Notes: a model not told the origin generated them from the sequence alone. A stretch of 64,000 nt of DNA from Rhipicephalus microplus (GCF_043290135.1 NC_134707.1:76402987-76466986); one strand, 5' to 3'; shown: positions 1-11,500, numbered from the stretch's first letter. Numbers and translations: made by a program.

Positions 1-600
1 TCAGTCCACCATGCAGCCACCGTTCCGTCCATCGGCCCTTGCGACATGGGTGAGACCTACCCCGGTGAACAGATGGCGCACACCCGACAACCGGCCCATC
101 TGCTTTGCCTGCGGTTACGCCGGTCACGTGACTCGTTATTGCCATCGCGTAGAGCCGGCTCCGATTTCTTCACCTGTTGCTGGCCAACTCAGCCGTCCTT
201 ATTGCGAAGAACCGCCGTCTATGCCACCTCGGTCTCGCCCAGGTCCATCTCGAAGATCGCCGTCCCCACGACGTCGTTCCCTGTCCCCCATGCGGCCAAA
301 TGCAGCTGCTCATGAGCGGGAAAAATAGTGGTCGCAGTCCTCGAGGCAATGACTGCGACGCTATCGCAATGTGAAAGCCCTCAGAGCAGCCCCTCGAATG
401 TCATTGACGTGCTTGTGGACGGTGTTTGTGCATCGGCTCTTATTGACACTGTAGCTGTCGTATTAGTTATGGACGAAAAACTCTCCCGCTTACTTCGAAA
501 AGTTGCTTATGGGACAAAATACATCCTTGTCAATTTTTTTGTCAAAACTTTTGCAGTGTGCGCGACCACATGACTCACCGAGACGACAGCCAATGTCGGC
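1..600 (+). pseudogene. Ty3/gypsy gag C-terminus and protease fragment (decayed)
   Basis: The reading frame at 11-328 ends a Gag: it contains a CCHC zinc knuckle (CFACGYAGHVTRYC, about 109-150) followed by an Arg/Ser/Pro-rich tail with RSPSP-type repeats, then a TAG stop at 326-328. The next frame (from 328) resembles a retropepsin: ALIDT followed by a decayed flap-side segment ending RLLRKV. The catalytic DTG reads DTV, and a stop follows at about 573. The gag/protease order and the stop placement match the better preserved gypsy copies in this window. The 5' part lies outside the window and nothing of RT or integrase follows, so this is a truncated relic on the plus strand. Confidence 0.75.
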
Positions 601-1560
601 AAGCCTAAATCGTACAATGCTTCAGATCTAAGTTTAATCATGCAAACTTACATGCAATAAAGCTGCAAGCATGTCGCACCTGAGAAATTCAGTTCAACAA
701 GCCATACGCCGATTGTTGCTAATGTGAGGAAGCGACAAAGGTCATTCATAGTGCTCTTAACTGTGTCATCAGTGGTCTAATTTAGGTGGGATCACGAGAT
801 AAGATAAAGCAGTTTGACAGAAAATGAGTTTTCATTACCACTTCAGGAGGCAAAATTGATACCCTAATGGATTTATAAATGCACCACAAAAAGAGTATTG
901 CTCAAGTAGCAAAGAATATGTATCGCAAAGAGGCCTTCAATTCGTAGGGATTGTTGAAGATGAGAGAGAATAGTCTAACTGGGATTTCATTTCCGGCTTT
1001 ACTCAACGTTTAATTGATAGCTCTATAACCGGTTGATATTTGTTTTTATGTGTGAACTTCGAAATACTTCGGCTTGCGTGCAATCACTGTAAAACAATTA
1101 TTAAGTAAGAAAACAGGTGTTGATCGAATGCCGCTGAAGTGCAGGCGCCGTGCTTTGAATGAAAGCACCGATACTCGGCTTTGTTGTGTAAGGAGGTATG
1201 TAGTCTTGACACAGCGTGATGAGTACAGAACACTCCTAATAGCGCACAGTTGTGAATAGATATGAATGCGCATGCTCTTTCTAACCATTCACGATAAACC
1301 CGGCAATTTTGATTTTAAGCGAAAGCTTCGTACCTCTTGTTCCGAAGTTTCTTTCGAGAGGGTACCTAAAGAACATGCTACAATTGGATTCAGTGTGCAT
1401 GAGCTCCATTCGATTATGTAGTCCAGATATATAATCACTGTCTTCTATAAAAAAAGCAAATTCCAACAACTGTCTCAATTTATCACCCTGTCGGATAAAT
1501 GTAAAAAGAAACGTATGCAACTTCTCCTTGAGATAGCACCATGTCGGCTACACAAGTATA
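601..1560. other. No recognisable feature
   Basis: About 960 bases of moderately AT-rich DNA. Short open frames exist (for example 1074-1259) but none has a recognisable domain or splice context. It may be a decayed flank of the gypsy relic on the left or ordinary intergenic DNA. Confidence 0.5.
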
Positions 1561-1572
1561 TACACACACACA

Positions 1573-1583
1573 CATATATATAC

Positions 1584-1674
<91 letters not shown>
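1573..1674. repeat. (TA)n microsatellite
   Basis: About 100 bases of nearly pure TA dinucleotide, preceded by a short (CA)n run. It ends exactly where Penelope-like coding sequence begins, so the element probably inserted into or beside the array, or the array grew from the junction. Open frames encoding Tyr-Ile repeats on either strand are artefacts of this repeat. Confidence 0.95.
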
Positions 1675-1675
1675 C

Positions 1676-3732
1676 TGAAAGCCTAGACGATTTCGCACGA
1701 ATTTACGATTGGAGGAATATTTCTTCGATTATCCCCAAAAAGACAACCCGCTATATCGTGGGGTAATCAGACGGCGATGGACCCCAGACGCCAACAGAGA
1801 TCGACACCTGGATCTATATGGACGTGGTTCAGAAAGATGTCATACATGCGTACAAAGTGCGCAAAGCAGCTATGAATAACATATCAAGAAAAGAAACAGA
1901 GGCACTACTCGCGTTGAGCAACCTTGAAGTTCTCGTCATTAAACCAGCAGACAAAAGAGGTGCGATTGTTGTTCTGAATAGATCGGACTACATCAAGCAA
2001 GGCAGGTGACAACTACATGACAAACAATTCTACAAACACCTTGATTCAGACCCTACCACCGAGCACAAAATGATCATTGTGACAACCTTAGAGGATCTCA
2101 CAATTGAAGGCGCCATTAATTCAAAGCTTCAAAAGGTGCTTACTACGGCACATTCGGTGCCTGGTCGTTTTTACATGCTTCCGAAGCTCTCTAAGGAGGG
2201 AAATCCTGGCAGACCCATTATATCAGGCACGGCAACGTTAACGGAAACCATTTTCAGTTATATTGACTCTTTATTCAAAAACATACTGCCCGCACTTGAG
2301 ACCTTCTTGCGTGAGACAAACCATTTCTTTCGGGAAATATCGGACTTGAAAATTCTAGAAGGTGCAATCCTCGTAACATTGTATGTTAATTTACCCCACA
2401 CTAATATCCCACACGACGATGGTATAAGGGCATTTGTTGAATTATATGGCACCCACAACCCCATCGCATATCACGGCAAAAAAGTAATTGAAATTTTAAC
2501 GAGACTTGTACTCGTATTGAAGAGCTTTGAATTTAACAATGAGTACCACCTTCAAATCAACGGCATGGCAATGGGTACAATAATGGCCCCAAACTACGCA
2601 ACATATTCACGCACCATATAGAGTCCAATTTTCTTTCATCTTGTGATATCAAACCTTTAATCAATCAACGGTACCTAGACGATATATTCATGATTTAGAC
2701 ACATTCGGAAAACGAGCTGCTCAAACGCATACAGGCATTTAACCAAGTGAACCCCAGCTTTCATTTTACACACTGCTACTCTAACACAAAATTAAGCTTC
2801 CTTGACGTACTTATTCGAATGAACGATGGTGCGTTAGTAACTAGCGTATACAGAAAACCTACGAACAGGCAACAATACCTGCACTTCTAAAGCTGCCACT
2901 CGCGACACTGCAAGACCAGCAATCCCTATTCCCAAGCACACAGATTCCAACGATTCTGCTCCCACACCAAAGACTTCCACTAAAACAGCACACAATATCC
3001 GCGAAGAACTTCTTTATCAAGAATACCCGCCAGCTATCATTGATGACGCCATCAAAAAAGCCGGAAATCTGGACCACCAGACTATTCGACACCACCAAAA
3101 GATACCGACCGGCACCGTAACGAAAATTTGCTATTAACTTTCATGAGCAATCCACCGAACATAAACAAGGTCCTAAAAAAACACTTTACCATATTGCAAC
3201 AGAACGTGCGACTATTCAAAATTTTCATTTCTCCTCATTGCGTTGTATACGGGTGGCCGAAAAGTATAACGGATCATTTGATAAATTCAAAGATAGGGGT
3301 GATACCTCAAAGGGGGTGTCGCCCTTGCGGAAAAAGCAGATGCAAGGTATGCAAACACATGCAGACAACGACAGTGGCGGAAAGCACCCACTCAGGTTTT
3401 AAGCACAGGATAACAGTTGCACTGAACTGTGACTCGGATAACGTCATATACCTTCTGGAATGTGGTATATGTAACATGCAATACGTAGGCCAGACAGACA
3501 CTCCATTTAGAATTTGATTCAGCAACCATCGGGCCCATGGACGCTCCCTGCCAGGTCTTCCACTTTCCAAACATGTCACAATAAAAGACCACAGCTTTGA
3601 TGACATCAGGGTTACACTATTGGAAAGCAATTTTTGAACAATCAGACAACGGCAATCTTACTTTATCTACGAATTCATCACGATAAAAAACGAAATAAAT
3701 GAACACCCAGGCACTCTGTCAGCCTTACAATG
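1676..3732 (+). pseudogene. Penelope-like element: reverse transcriptase plus GIY-YIG endonuclease (broken)
   Basis: The N-terminal block (about 1695-1820, another frame) and the segment at 1818-2009 carry the Penelope signature IKPADKRGAIVVLNRSDYIK. The segment at 2070-2621 continues the RT fingers and palm with YMLPKLSKEGNPGRPIISG and AMGTIMAPNYA. Around 2675 a Y-L-D-D-type catalytic motif is visible in a shifted frame. At 3128-3517 there is a Cys cluster (CRPCGKSRCKVC) and then the GIY-YIG core (VIYLLECGICNMQYVGQT). The frame runs on through stops at about 3515 and 3634 and ends at 3730-3732. In-frame stops (2007, 2619, 3515, 3634) and several frameshifts make it dead. Endonuclease-bearing Penelope elements encode exactly this RT-GIY-YIG order. 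Confidence 0.9.
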
Positions 3733-4735
3733 ACTAAAAGACGCAAACGCTCGTCTCCAGTAAACAGCCTCTAGCCTCCCATTACAACAATGATGTCACC
3801 ACCTTACAAAGTTTTTAGTGTATACTTTTTAGTGTTAGCACAGCTGGAACGCACAGATTAGTGGTCCCGGATGTCATACAGTTCTTCCCCCTTTATTCTC
3901 TTCTTCTTTTTTCTTTTTTCTCTTCTTTATTCTTCTTCTTTTCCTTCACTGACAGGAGCTAAAGCATATTGTCATGCACCAAGAGCCGTAGAGACAAGAC
4001 ACGAACATCGGGGCAGAAAGACACAAGCGTGTATCTTCCAAGTGAAGCACTAACACGCACTTCTTCTTCGTTCTCTTTTCTCTTTTCGGCTGGCTAGGGC
4101 TTGCTGTTTCATAACTCTAGGTGGCAATATAATGAATATTGATGCCGGCGCCACAACCCCCTCCCCCGTCACTTCTCTTTTTTTCTTCTTGTTTTTCTTC
4201 ACTGACAGGAGCCAATGCATATAATATATACCGATGGCGGCGCCACAATTACTGGTTCTTTCATATCTTCCGACGTTACCAACATGCACTGGAAGTGCTT
4301 AAGCTCTCCCCACCAATTTGTCATAAACTTCAAAGGAGGGCAAGCCACCAGCGGATTGCACTAGAGGGTGAAATACAGAACCGGTGGGCGCAATGTCCAC
4401 TCCGGGGAAGGGTGTGTTCTTGGGAGGTATTGTTGACAAAGATGGTACTCCTCCTTTACGGCTACCTTACTCCGTTGTGCTCCTTTCCCTTCTTAATCCC
4501 GCCATGTCGCTCTTGCATCTTCCTAACGTTTCCTCCTCCTTTTCTTCTTTTTTGTGTTATTGTTGTTATTATTTTCTGTCCCCTTTCCTCCTGTCTCGAG
4601 AAGGTATAAGAAGACACGAAAATGTGTAAATATTATCATGCCTTGAAAAAGACGGGGTTCCCGTCGAAACGTCGGCTGAATAAACAAGTTATGTGTAAGC
4701 GCATCTACTTTTATACTTATAACCTTCCGGCAACC
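3733..4735 (+). mobile_element. 3' non-coding part of the Penelope-like element
   Basis: The stretch between the GIY-YIG stop and the gypsy1 remnant holds pyrimidine-rich tracts (3888-3945, 4060-4090, 4170-4200, 4525-4590). A segment is repeated: TTCACTGACAGGAGC occurs near 3943 and again near 4197, each followed by an AT-rich step. At 4651-4673 there is a hairpin plus GAAAC motif, listed separately. The right boundary is inferred from where RNase H homology of gypsy1 resumes at about 4740. The exact end of the element is uncertain. Confidence 0.55.
4640..4678 (+). ncRNA. Hammerhead-ribozyme-like motif (probably decayed)
   Basis: A perfect 6-bp stem (GACGGG at 4651-4656, loop GTT, CCCGTC at 4660-4665) is followed directly by GAAAC (4666-4670) and GTC (4671-4673). 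That is the stem II, GAAA, very short stem III and cleavage-triplet arrangement of minimal hammerhead ribozymes, which are known from Penelope-like elements. The other half of the core, normally CUGANGA before stem II, reads CTTGAAAAA here, so the copy is probably inactive or divergent. Confidence 0.5.
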
Positions 4736-5010
4736 GAAGTTATTCTGTAAGCCATCGTTATATCGAATTCTTGTAACCGAAGGCTCCATCTTGCGAGACG
4801 GCCAGAAGGATCTTTCAGATTCGCTAGCCAGCAGAGAGAGTGGTGGTCACTGACGATTTGGAAGGGGCGTCCGTACAAGTAGGGCCTGAATTTCGTTATG
4901 GCCCATACAACCGCCAGACATTCTTTTTCAGACGTCGAGTAGTTCTCTGCAGATGACAATGTGCGGCTAGCATAGGCGATGACGTGTTCCACGCCATCTT
5001 GATATAGCAC
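4717..5010 (-). pseudogene. gypsy1 RNase H fragment
   Basis: The residues [37 protein letters not shown] and [23 protein letters not shown] are the Ty3/gypsy RNase H core, with the catalytic Glu and the later Asp present. Homology ends at EFDITMAYR; the following residues belong to the foreign junction with the Penelope-like tail. Integrase is absent. Confidence 0.85.
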
Positions 5011-5081
5011 GAGAATAGCTCCGAGGCCAAGGTTGCTCGTGTCAGTGAGGACTTCCTTGTCTGCTTCAGTGTCGAAGTGAC

Positions 5082-5918
5082 CTAGAATTGGTGGCGTTTG
5101 TAGGCGTTGTTGAAGGTCGCGTAAAGCACCGGATTCTTTGGGGCCCCAGACGAAGGCGACGTCATCCTTGACGAGTTGTTATAGAGGGTCGGCGATTTTG
5201 GAAAAGTTCGGCACGAAGCGGCGGTAATAAGTACAAAGTCCCGGAAAGCGGCATACATCATGCATTGTTTTCGGTATCGGGGACAAAAAACTGCCATAGC
5301 CTTGTCAGGATCGGGGCAAACACCACTGCTGCTGACAATGTGGCCAAGGAATTTCAGTTCCTCATATCCAAAATAACACTTTTCCGGTTTCAAACAGAGG
5401 CCAGCAGTGCGAATAGCCAGAAGAACCGCCTCAAGCCGCTCAATGTGCTGTTCAAAAGTCGCAGAAAAAACGACTACGTCATTTAAATACACTAAACAAG
5501 AGTACCACTTCAAGCCACATAAAACTGTGTCCATCATTCGTTGGAACCTGGCTGGACCGGAGCACAGGCCAAAAGGGAGAACTTTAAATTCATAGAGACC
5601 GTCCAGTGTAATAAACGCTGTTTTTTCTCGGTCCCGTTCATCTACTTCAATCTGCCAATATCCGCTACAGAGACCCATGGAAAATAAGTAACGGGCGTGT
5701 CGCTGGCGATCCAAGGAGTCATCATTACGAGGAAGAGGATATACGTCTTTTTTCGTTATCTTATTCAGTTTGCGGTAGTCGACGCAGAATCGTAATGAAC
5801 CATCTTTGTTTTTAACCAGAACAACTGGTGACGCCCAAGGACTAGTCGATGGTTGAATTACGTCGTTGTCGAGCATTTGTTTCACTTGATGGGTAGCATC
5901 TAGCTCCTTCTGCGACAC
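5082..5918 (-). pseudogene. gypsy1 reverse transcriptase with YLND catalytic box
   Basis: RT motifs appear in order: [19 protein letters not shown], the [20 protein letters not shown] block and LPFGLCSGPARFQRMMD, then VYLNDVVVF where Ty3/gypsy RTs have YLDD. The first Asp of the catalytic pair is Asn, which would abolish polymerase activity. LGHIVSSSGVCPDPDK follows. The frame then diverges (at about 5280) into non-homologous sequence, indicating a frameshift before the connection domain. Confidence 0.85.
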
Positions 5919-6461
5919 GTGCTAGGCATTTTGGCACACGGGTTGCACATTGGGCTCAGTGATAATTCTGTGCTTCGTTAGAGGAGTCTGCCGGACTTTC
6001 GAAGTTGTGGCAAAACAGTCACTAAAGGATGAGAAGAGATGGAGGAGCCTTGCCCTCTTAGGTTCTTCCAACTGGTGATTGACGTTGAGGTGACTAGTCA
6101 CGTCAGTATCGCAGCTGTTCTCAGTCGAGATTGTCGTAATTTAAGGGAAGGCGTCCAAATCATCCAATGCCTCCAAGTAAGCTATGGTTGTGCACTTCGC
6201 AAAATGCCTGTCTTCGTCACGAAAGTTCGTAACTAAAACCAAAGTCTGGTCATTTTGCAGTTGAACGAGACTTCGAGCAATGGCCACTTCCCTATCAAGC
6301 AATAACGTCAAGTTACTTTCGGCGATGCCCGTAATCGACTGCTCTCGTGCACACTCAGCAAGCACGAAGATACTACTGCGAGGTGGCAATGTGACGCAAT
6401 CATCAACTACGCGTAAGGCCACGCCACGATGTTCGTTCTCGATGTTGGAATCTGGAGAAAC

Positions 6462-6833
6462 TCAGTTAGAAAAACTGACGAACAAATCACGCAGATTAAT
6501 TATCGCTCCATATTCTTGCAGAAAATCTATGCCCAAAATGACCGGCCGAGAACAGTGGGGCCGCACAAGGAATGATGCTACAAAAGCCGACGCACAAATC
6601 CCAAGCCTGGCGGTGCACCTTCCTATAGGGGATACGATGTGTCCCCCAGCGGTGATTAGTTGAGGGCCGTCCCACGTTGTCAGCACCTTGTGTAGACGGG
6701 TGGCCAATGAAGCACTCATCACCGAATAATCAGCTCCCGTGTCCACAAGCGCAGTCACCGAATAACAGTCGACGGAAACGGTAATGGCAGCGAACGTTCT
6801 GTTGGCGGTTTCACAAACAAGCTTTAACGGCAC
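6462..6833 (-). pseudogene. gypsy1 aspartic protease
   Basis: Retropepsin with an intact catalytic triad in ALVDTGADYSVM and the C-terminal motif VILGIDFLQEYGAII. The fold elements between (a flap segment with GGHIVSPIGRC) are preserved. The frame ends at 6462 in a stop, and the spacer between protease and RT (6141-6422) is in another frame, so the Pol polyprotein is interrupted. Confidence 0.8.
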
Positions 6834-6958
6834 GTCGTAAGGCAGCAGCGGAGGGTATTTGTCGGATCGCGTGACAGCGGCCTCACCTCCAGAGGTCGCC
6901 GCTTTCAGTTTCCCCGGCGTGGGCTTGCGCCACTGACACCAGGGGACCCAAAGGCGGG

Positions 6959-7555
6959 TCAGGCGCGGTGCGTTGATGTGGACGGACGGGGTGGTAGTGA
7001 CCGTGACTGTCGTCGGGGTGGGACAGAAGCGTGATGACTACCTTCCAAGTAATCCGCAATTTCTTGTGGACGCTCACCATAGCGTGGACAACGTGCATAT
7101 GGGTGGAATTCGCGTAGGCCTATTCGTCGGTAGTAACAGTTGCGGTACATGTGTCCAATTTCGCCACAATGGTAGCACAAAGGACGATTGTCGGGTGCAC
7201 GCCAGACAGTGGACTTCCGCGGGCCAGGACGAAAATCGGCCTGAGAAGGCAGGCAATGGGCTTGACTTGGAAAGCGTCTGGGGGTCCCAGTCGGTTGATG
7301 AGCGAAATATGCCGTCAACGGCGTAGAGGCGCGTAGGGCATCTGCGTAGGAAAGCGTGGGAGGTTCGACTTGCCATGGTGGTGAGGAGTGAACGAACTGC
7401 CTGATTTCGTTACGAACGACGTCCGTAAGAGCAGCGCTAATAGGAGGGTACGCTGCATGAAATTTCCAAAGTTCTTCGCGTACAACTTGCCGTATGAGTT
7501 CTGTGAGGACCTCTCTGTTATCGCCTCCTGGTACAAGCGAGCACGCAACGGACAA
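6959..7555 (-). pseudogene. gypsy1 Gag C-terminus with zinc knuckle
   Basis: This 198-codon frame begins with a helical segment (REVLTELIRQVVREELWKF), passes through a Pro-rich linker and reaches a CCHC knuckle (CYHCGEIGHMYRNC). It ends in the usual basic Ser/Pro/Arg tail. The role would be packaging of element RNA. It is displaced in frame from the capsid segment upstream, and it stops before the protease frame begins at about 6833. Confidence 0.8.
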
Positions 7556-7570
7556 GGCCGTCTGACGCTC

Positions 7571-8340
7571 TTACTGCGACACCCGCTGCCGAAGCATGCG
7601 CTCCATAATTGTGGCCTCACGTATGAACTCGGACACAGTCGTAGGAGGGTTGCGCACAAGGCCCGCGAAAAGTTGCTCATTTACGCCTCGCATTAGCAGG
7701 CGCATTTTCTTGTCTTCTCGCATGTGGGGGTCAGCCCATCGAAACAATCGCGACATTTCTTCGACAAACATGGCGACGCTCTCGTTCGGCATTTGAAATC
7801 GTGAAGAAAGTGCCTGCTCCGCTCTCTCTTTTCATTCGGGGTTACTGAACGCCTCGCGAAGCTGCCGATGGAATTCCTGCCAACTTGTGAATGAAGTTTC
7901 GTGGTTCTCAAACCACACTCTTGCCGAGTCTAAGAGGGAGATATACACGTTCTTCAACTTACGGTGACTGTCCCAGTTGTTGATGGCAGCGACCCGGTCG
8001 AAACGGTCAAGCCAGTCTTCGACATCCTCACCGGCATCACCATGGAATGGGTTGGGTGGGCGAGGCGTGTTTATGACACAGGGTATGCTAGCGAGTGGCT
8101 CATGCTCGGTTTGGGTTGCGGATGTGGCAAACATTGTCCTCACGGAACTTGCCAAGCGGTCGTACTGTGGTGGTAGTCCGTGAAGGCAGCGGCTGCTTCA
8201 ATAGATATCAGCAGACCCTGGTGCACTGGCGGTGGTTGTTTCTGGTTCAGGACCAGCAGGCATAAGACGTTGCAGTACAGTACCCAGCATGTCCACCAGT
8301 CTGTCGCGAGAGGAAACGATAGGCGGGAACTCGAAGTGGA
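7571..8340 (-). pseudogene. gypsy1 Gag (capsid part)
   Basis: The frame starts near 8340 with an N-terminal leader ending GPEPETTTASAPGSADIY, hits a stop at 8198-8200, and continues in the same frame through 7832. It contains DAGEDVEDWLDRFDRV and RVWFENHETSFTSWQEFHRQL, the conserved capsid signature also seen at 32132 and 13100. A further capsid segment at 7571-7792 (MPNESVAMFVEEMSRLFRWA) is in another frame, so there is at least one stop and one frameshift. Confidence 0.75.
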
Positions 8341-8374
8341 GGACTATACATCTAGGCAGGAACTCGAAGTAGAG

Positions 8375-8377
<3 letters not shown>

Positions 8378-8440
<63 letters not shown>
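8378..8440. repeat. (TA)n microsatellite, left flank of gypsy2
   Basis: Pure alternating TA that abuts the left LTR of gypsy2 at 8441. Together with the matching array at 13515-13608 it shows that gypsy2 inserted into one continuous (TA)n tract. Confidence 0.95.
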
Positions 8441-8444
<4 letters not shown>

Positions 8445-8579
8445 ACGGGTAACGTATTTAATAAATTAAATACGATGCACTGTGCTCGGCGAACAAGATG
8501 GCGACAGTTCATCAACAACCAGCCACCAACGTCGTCTTTCTCTTTCTTCCAAACAGGCTGTGCCGGCGGTTGCGTATCA
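8441..8579 (-). repeat. gypsy2 3' LTR (139 bp)
   Basis: Identical to 13376-13514 except one base. On the minus strand it starts TGATACGC and ends CCCGTAACA. It carries a palindrome with 10-bp arms (CGTATTTAAT and ATTAAATACG, 8453-8474) and, at its very end, GTTAC-GG-GTAAC. A run of six Gs (polypurine tract, plus-strand CCCCCC near 8583) lies directly upstream in the element sense. Confidence 0.93.
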
Positions 8580-11500
8580 TAACCCCCCGGCGGTAGAAGC
8601 ACCGTCTCGGTGCTTGAGCAACTCGGATGCGGTAGAAGGAGGGTGATAGGGCTTGAGTCGGGCTATGTGCACGATGTCACTTGAAGGTGACGATGATGAC
8701 GTTGAATCGGCTGGAACGATCTTGTATGTAACGTCAGTCACCTGGCGAACGACGTGGTATGGTCCAGTGTAGCGTGACAGCAGTTTTTCAGAAAGCCCTA
8801 CACGCCGAGTGGGGGGCCAGAGGAGGACAAGGGAACCCGGTGAAAAGTGCACGTTTCGATGATGGGAATCGTAGAGCCGTCTTTGGTGCTCCTGTGAAGC
8901 CTGCAGGCGGCTGCGGGCGAGTTGGCGTGCGTGGTCGGCTCGCGCGATGGCTTTGCCGGCATACTCCGTGACCGAGGGCAGCAAGGTGTCAAATGGTAGG
9001 GCGGGTTCTCGGCCGTATAGAAGATAGAATGGTGAATAGCCGGCAGTGTCGTGGCGTGACGAATTATATGCGAACGTCACAAATGGCAAATGAACGTCCC
9101 AGTCCTGGTGGTCGGCCGCTACGTATTTAGAAAGCATGTCGGTTATGGTGCGGTTGAGGCGCTCCGTAAGACCGTTCGTTTGCGGATGGTACGAAGTGGC
9201 AAACTTGTGCTTGGCAGAGCAAGAGCGCAGGATTTCTTCAACGACAGCTGATAGGAAGGTGCGGCCCCGGTCAGTGAGAAGTTGGCGTGGAGCTCCGTGT
9301 ACTAAAATAATATCATATGCCAGAAAGTCCGCCACATCGGTTGCGCAACTCATCGGAAGTGCTCGTGTGATAGCGTACCGTGTCGCATAGTCAGTGGCGA
9401 CAGCGATCCATTTGTTGCCTGAGCTGGAGATCGGGAATGGGCCAAGCAGGTCGAGGCCAACTCGAAAAAAAGGTTCAAAGGGAATGTCGATCGGCTGAAG
9501 GAATCCAGCTGGTAGCGAAGATGGCTTTTTGCGGCGCTGGCAGGGTTCACAAGCGGCGACGTAGCGTCGAACAGAGCGGGCAAGACCAGGCCAAAAAAAA
9601 CGACGACGTACACGGTCGTATGTACGAGAGACGCCCAAGTGGCCCGCCAAAGGAGCGTCATGAAGTTGGTTGAGAACAGTCGCACGAAGATGTGCTGGTA
9701 TGACGGGGAGCAAGTCATGGCCATATGGATCGAGGTTACGGCGATACAGGATGCCGTCTTTTACCAGGAACATTTGCAGAGATGCGTCGCGAGGCCTTGA
9801 CTCAAGCTTGCCAATGATGGTTCGCAGGGAAGCATCCAGGCGTTGTTCGTGGCCAAGGTTGAGTAGCTGCATCACAGACAGAAGGTCTGGAAATGTGTCA
9901 GTATGGGCAGCCTCTTCCACAGGGTAGCGTGATAAGCAATCAGCATCTTGGTGTGACCGCCCTGTTTTGTACGTTACGGTGAACGTGTATTCTTGTAATA
10001 GTAGGGACCAACGAGTGAGGCGTCCTGTGGGATTCTTGAGTGAGGCCAGCCAGCAGAGCGCGTGATGGTCGGTAACTACCCGGAAAGAACGCCCGTATAA
10101 GTATGGGCGAAACTTGGCGACTGCCCACACGAGAGCGAGACACTCACGTTCCGTGATTGAATAGTTGCGCTCGGCTGTAGATAGCAGGCGGCTTGCATAT
10201 GCTATAACACGGTCATGTCCGCGTTGATGTTGCATTAGCATTGCTCCGATGCCATGCCCACTAGCGTCAGTGCAAACCTCGGTTGGAGCTGATGGATCGA
10301 AATGGGCTAAAATCGGCGGTGTTGTAAGGAGCGTCGTGAGCTGGGAAAAAGATTAGGCTTGATCAGCGCCCCATAAAAACGGAGTGTCCTTCTTCAGGAG
10401 GTTTGTGAGTGGGCGTGCAATGATGGCGAAGTCCTTAACAAACCGTCGAAAGTAGGAGCACAAGCCCACAAAACTGCGAACGTCCTTTGTTGACTTCGGA
10501 ACAGGAAAGTCCGTGACGGCACGAATTTTCTCGGGATCCGGGCGGACTCCTGCGGCATCGACGATGTGGCCAAGTACGGTTATTTTACGACGAGCAAAGT
10601 GGCATTTCGACGAGTTCAGTTGAAGTCCGGCTCGACGAAAAACTTCAAGAATCGCCGATAAACGCTTGAGATGGGAGTCGAATGTGGGCGAGAAAACGAT
10701 AACGTCGTCTAAATAACATAAGCAGGTTGACCATTTAAACCCTTGGAGCAACGAGTCCATCATTCTTTCAAATGTGGCCGGCGCATTACAGAGACCAAAG
10801 GGCATAACTTTGAAGTGATAAAGTCCGTCAGGAGTGACGAATGCGGTCTTCTCACAATCCATCTCATCCACAGCGATCTGCCAATAGCCAGATCGAAGGT
10901 CGATAGTGGAAAAATACGTAGCACCGTAAAGGCAGTCTAAGGCATCGTCGATTCTAGGCAACGGATAAACATCTTTCTTCGTAATTTTGTTGAGATGCCT
11001 ATAATCTACACAAAAGCGCCATGTTCCATCCTTGTTTCTGATCAGGACGACAGGAGAAGCCCAGGGGCTACAAGAGGGTTCGATTATGTCTTTTGCAAGC
11101 ATCTTTTCGACTTCCCGTTGTATGACGGTGCGCTCGGACGCGGAAACACGGTATGGACGTCGGTGAATGGGACTCGCGTCACCAGTATTGATGCGATGAG
11201 TAACAACACTCGTTCGGCTTAAAGCCGTGCTGGTGAAGTCGAAAATGTCACTATAGGACTCCAGGACGTGACGAAGGGCTTCCGCTTGATCAGGAGCGAG
11301 ATCTGATGGTACCATGTGGTCAACGTCGACGCCCGATGAACATGATAGAGTTGGTTCATTGTCTGAGGTGCAGCAATCATCCACTCTGAAGGGTTCAACC
11401 GTATGGTCTTGTAGAGCAGTAATTTCGGCCAGGGAGATACCTTGTGGAAGAATTTGGGCTGTGAGGGCGAAATTGACAATAGGAAGGCATGTGCGGTTTT

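Larger units (their letters stand above)
4740..8380 (-). mobile_element. gypsy1: truncated Ty3/gypsy retrotransposon
   Basis: Reading from right to left, the order is gag, CCHC, protease, RT, RNase H. It is cut off inside RNase H at about 4740 by the Penelope-like element, and its 5' end (right side) runs into a (TA)n array at 8380 before any LTR. Frames are broken by several stops and shifts, so it is a dead 5'- and 3'-truncated copy. A short duplication GGAACTCGAAGT (8326 and 8361) lies just before the (TA)n. Confidence 0.85.

Noticed and set aside
1483..1698. Open frame encoding Tyr-Ile repeats (also at 8180-8452, 13417-13677, 18303-18533, 60972-61275)
   Set aside because: They are translations of (TA)n microsatellites and have no protein meaning.
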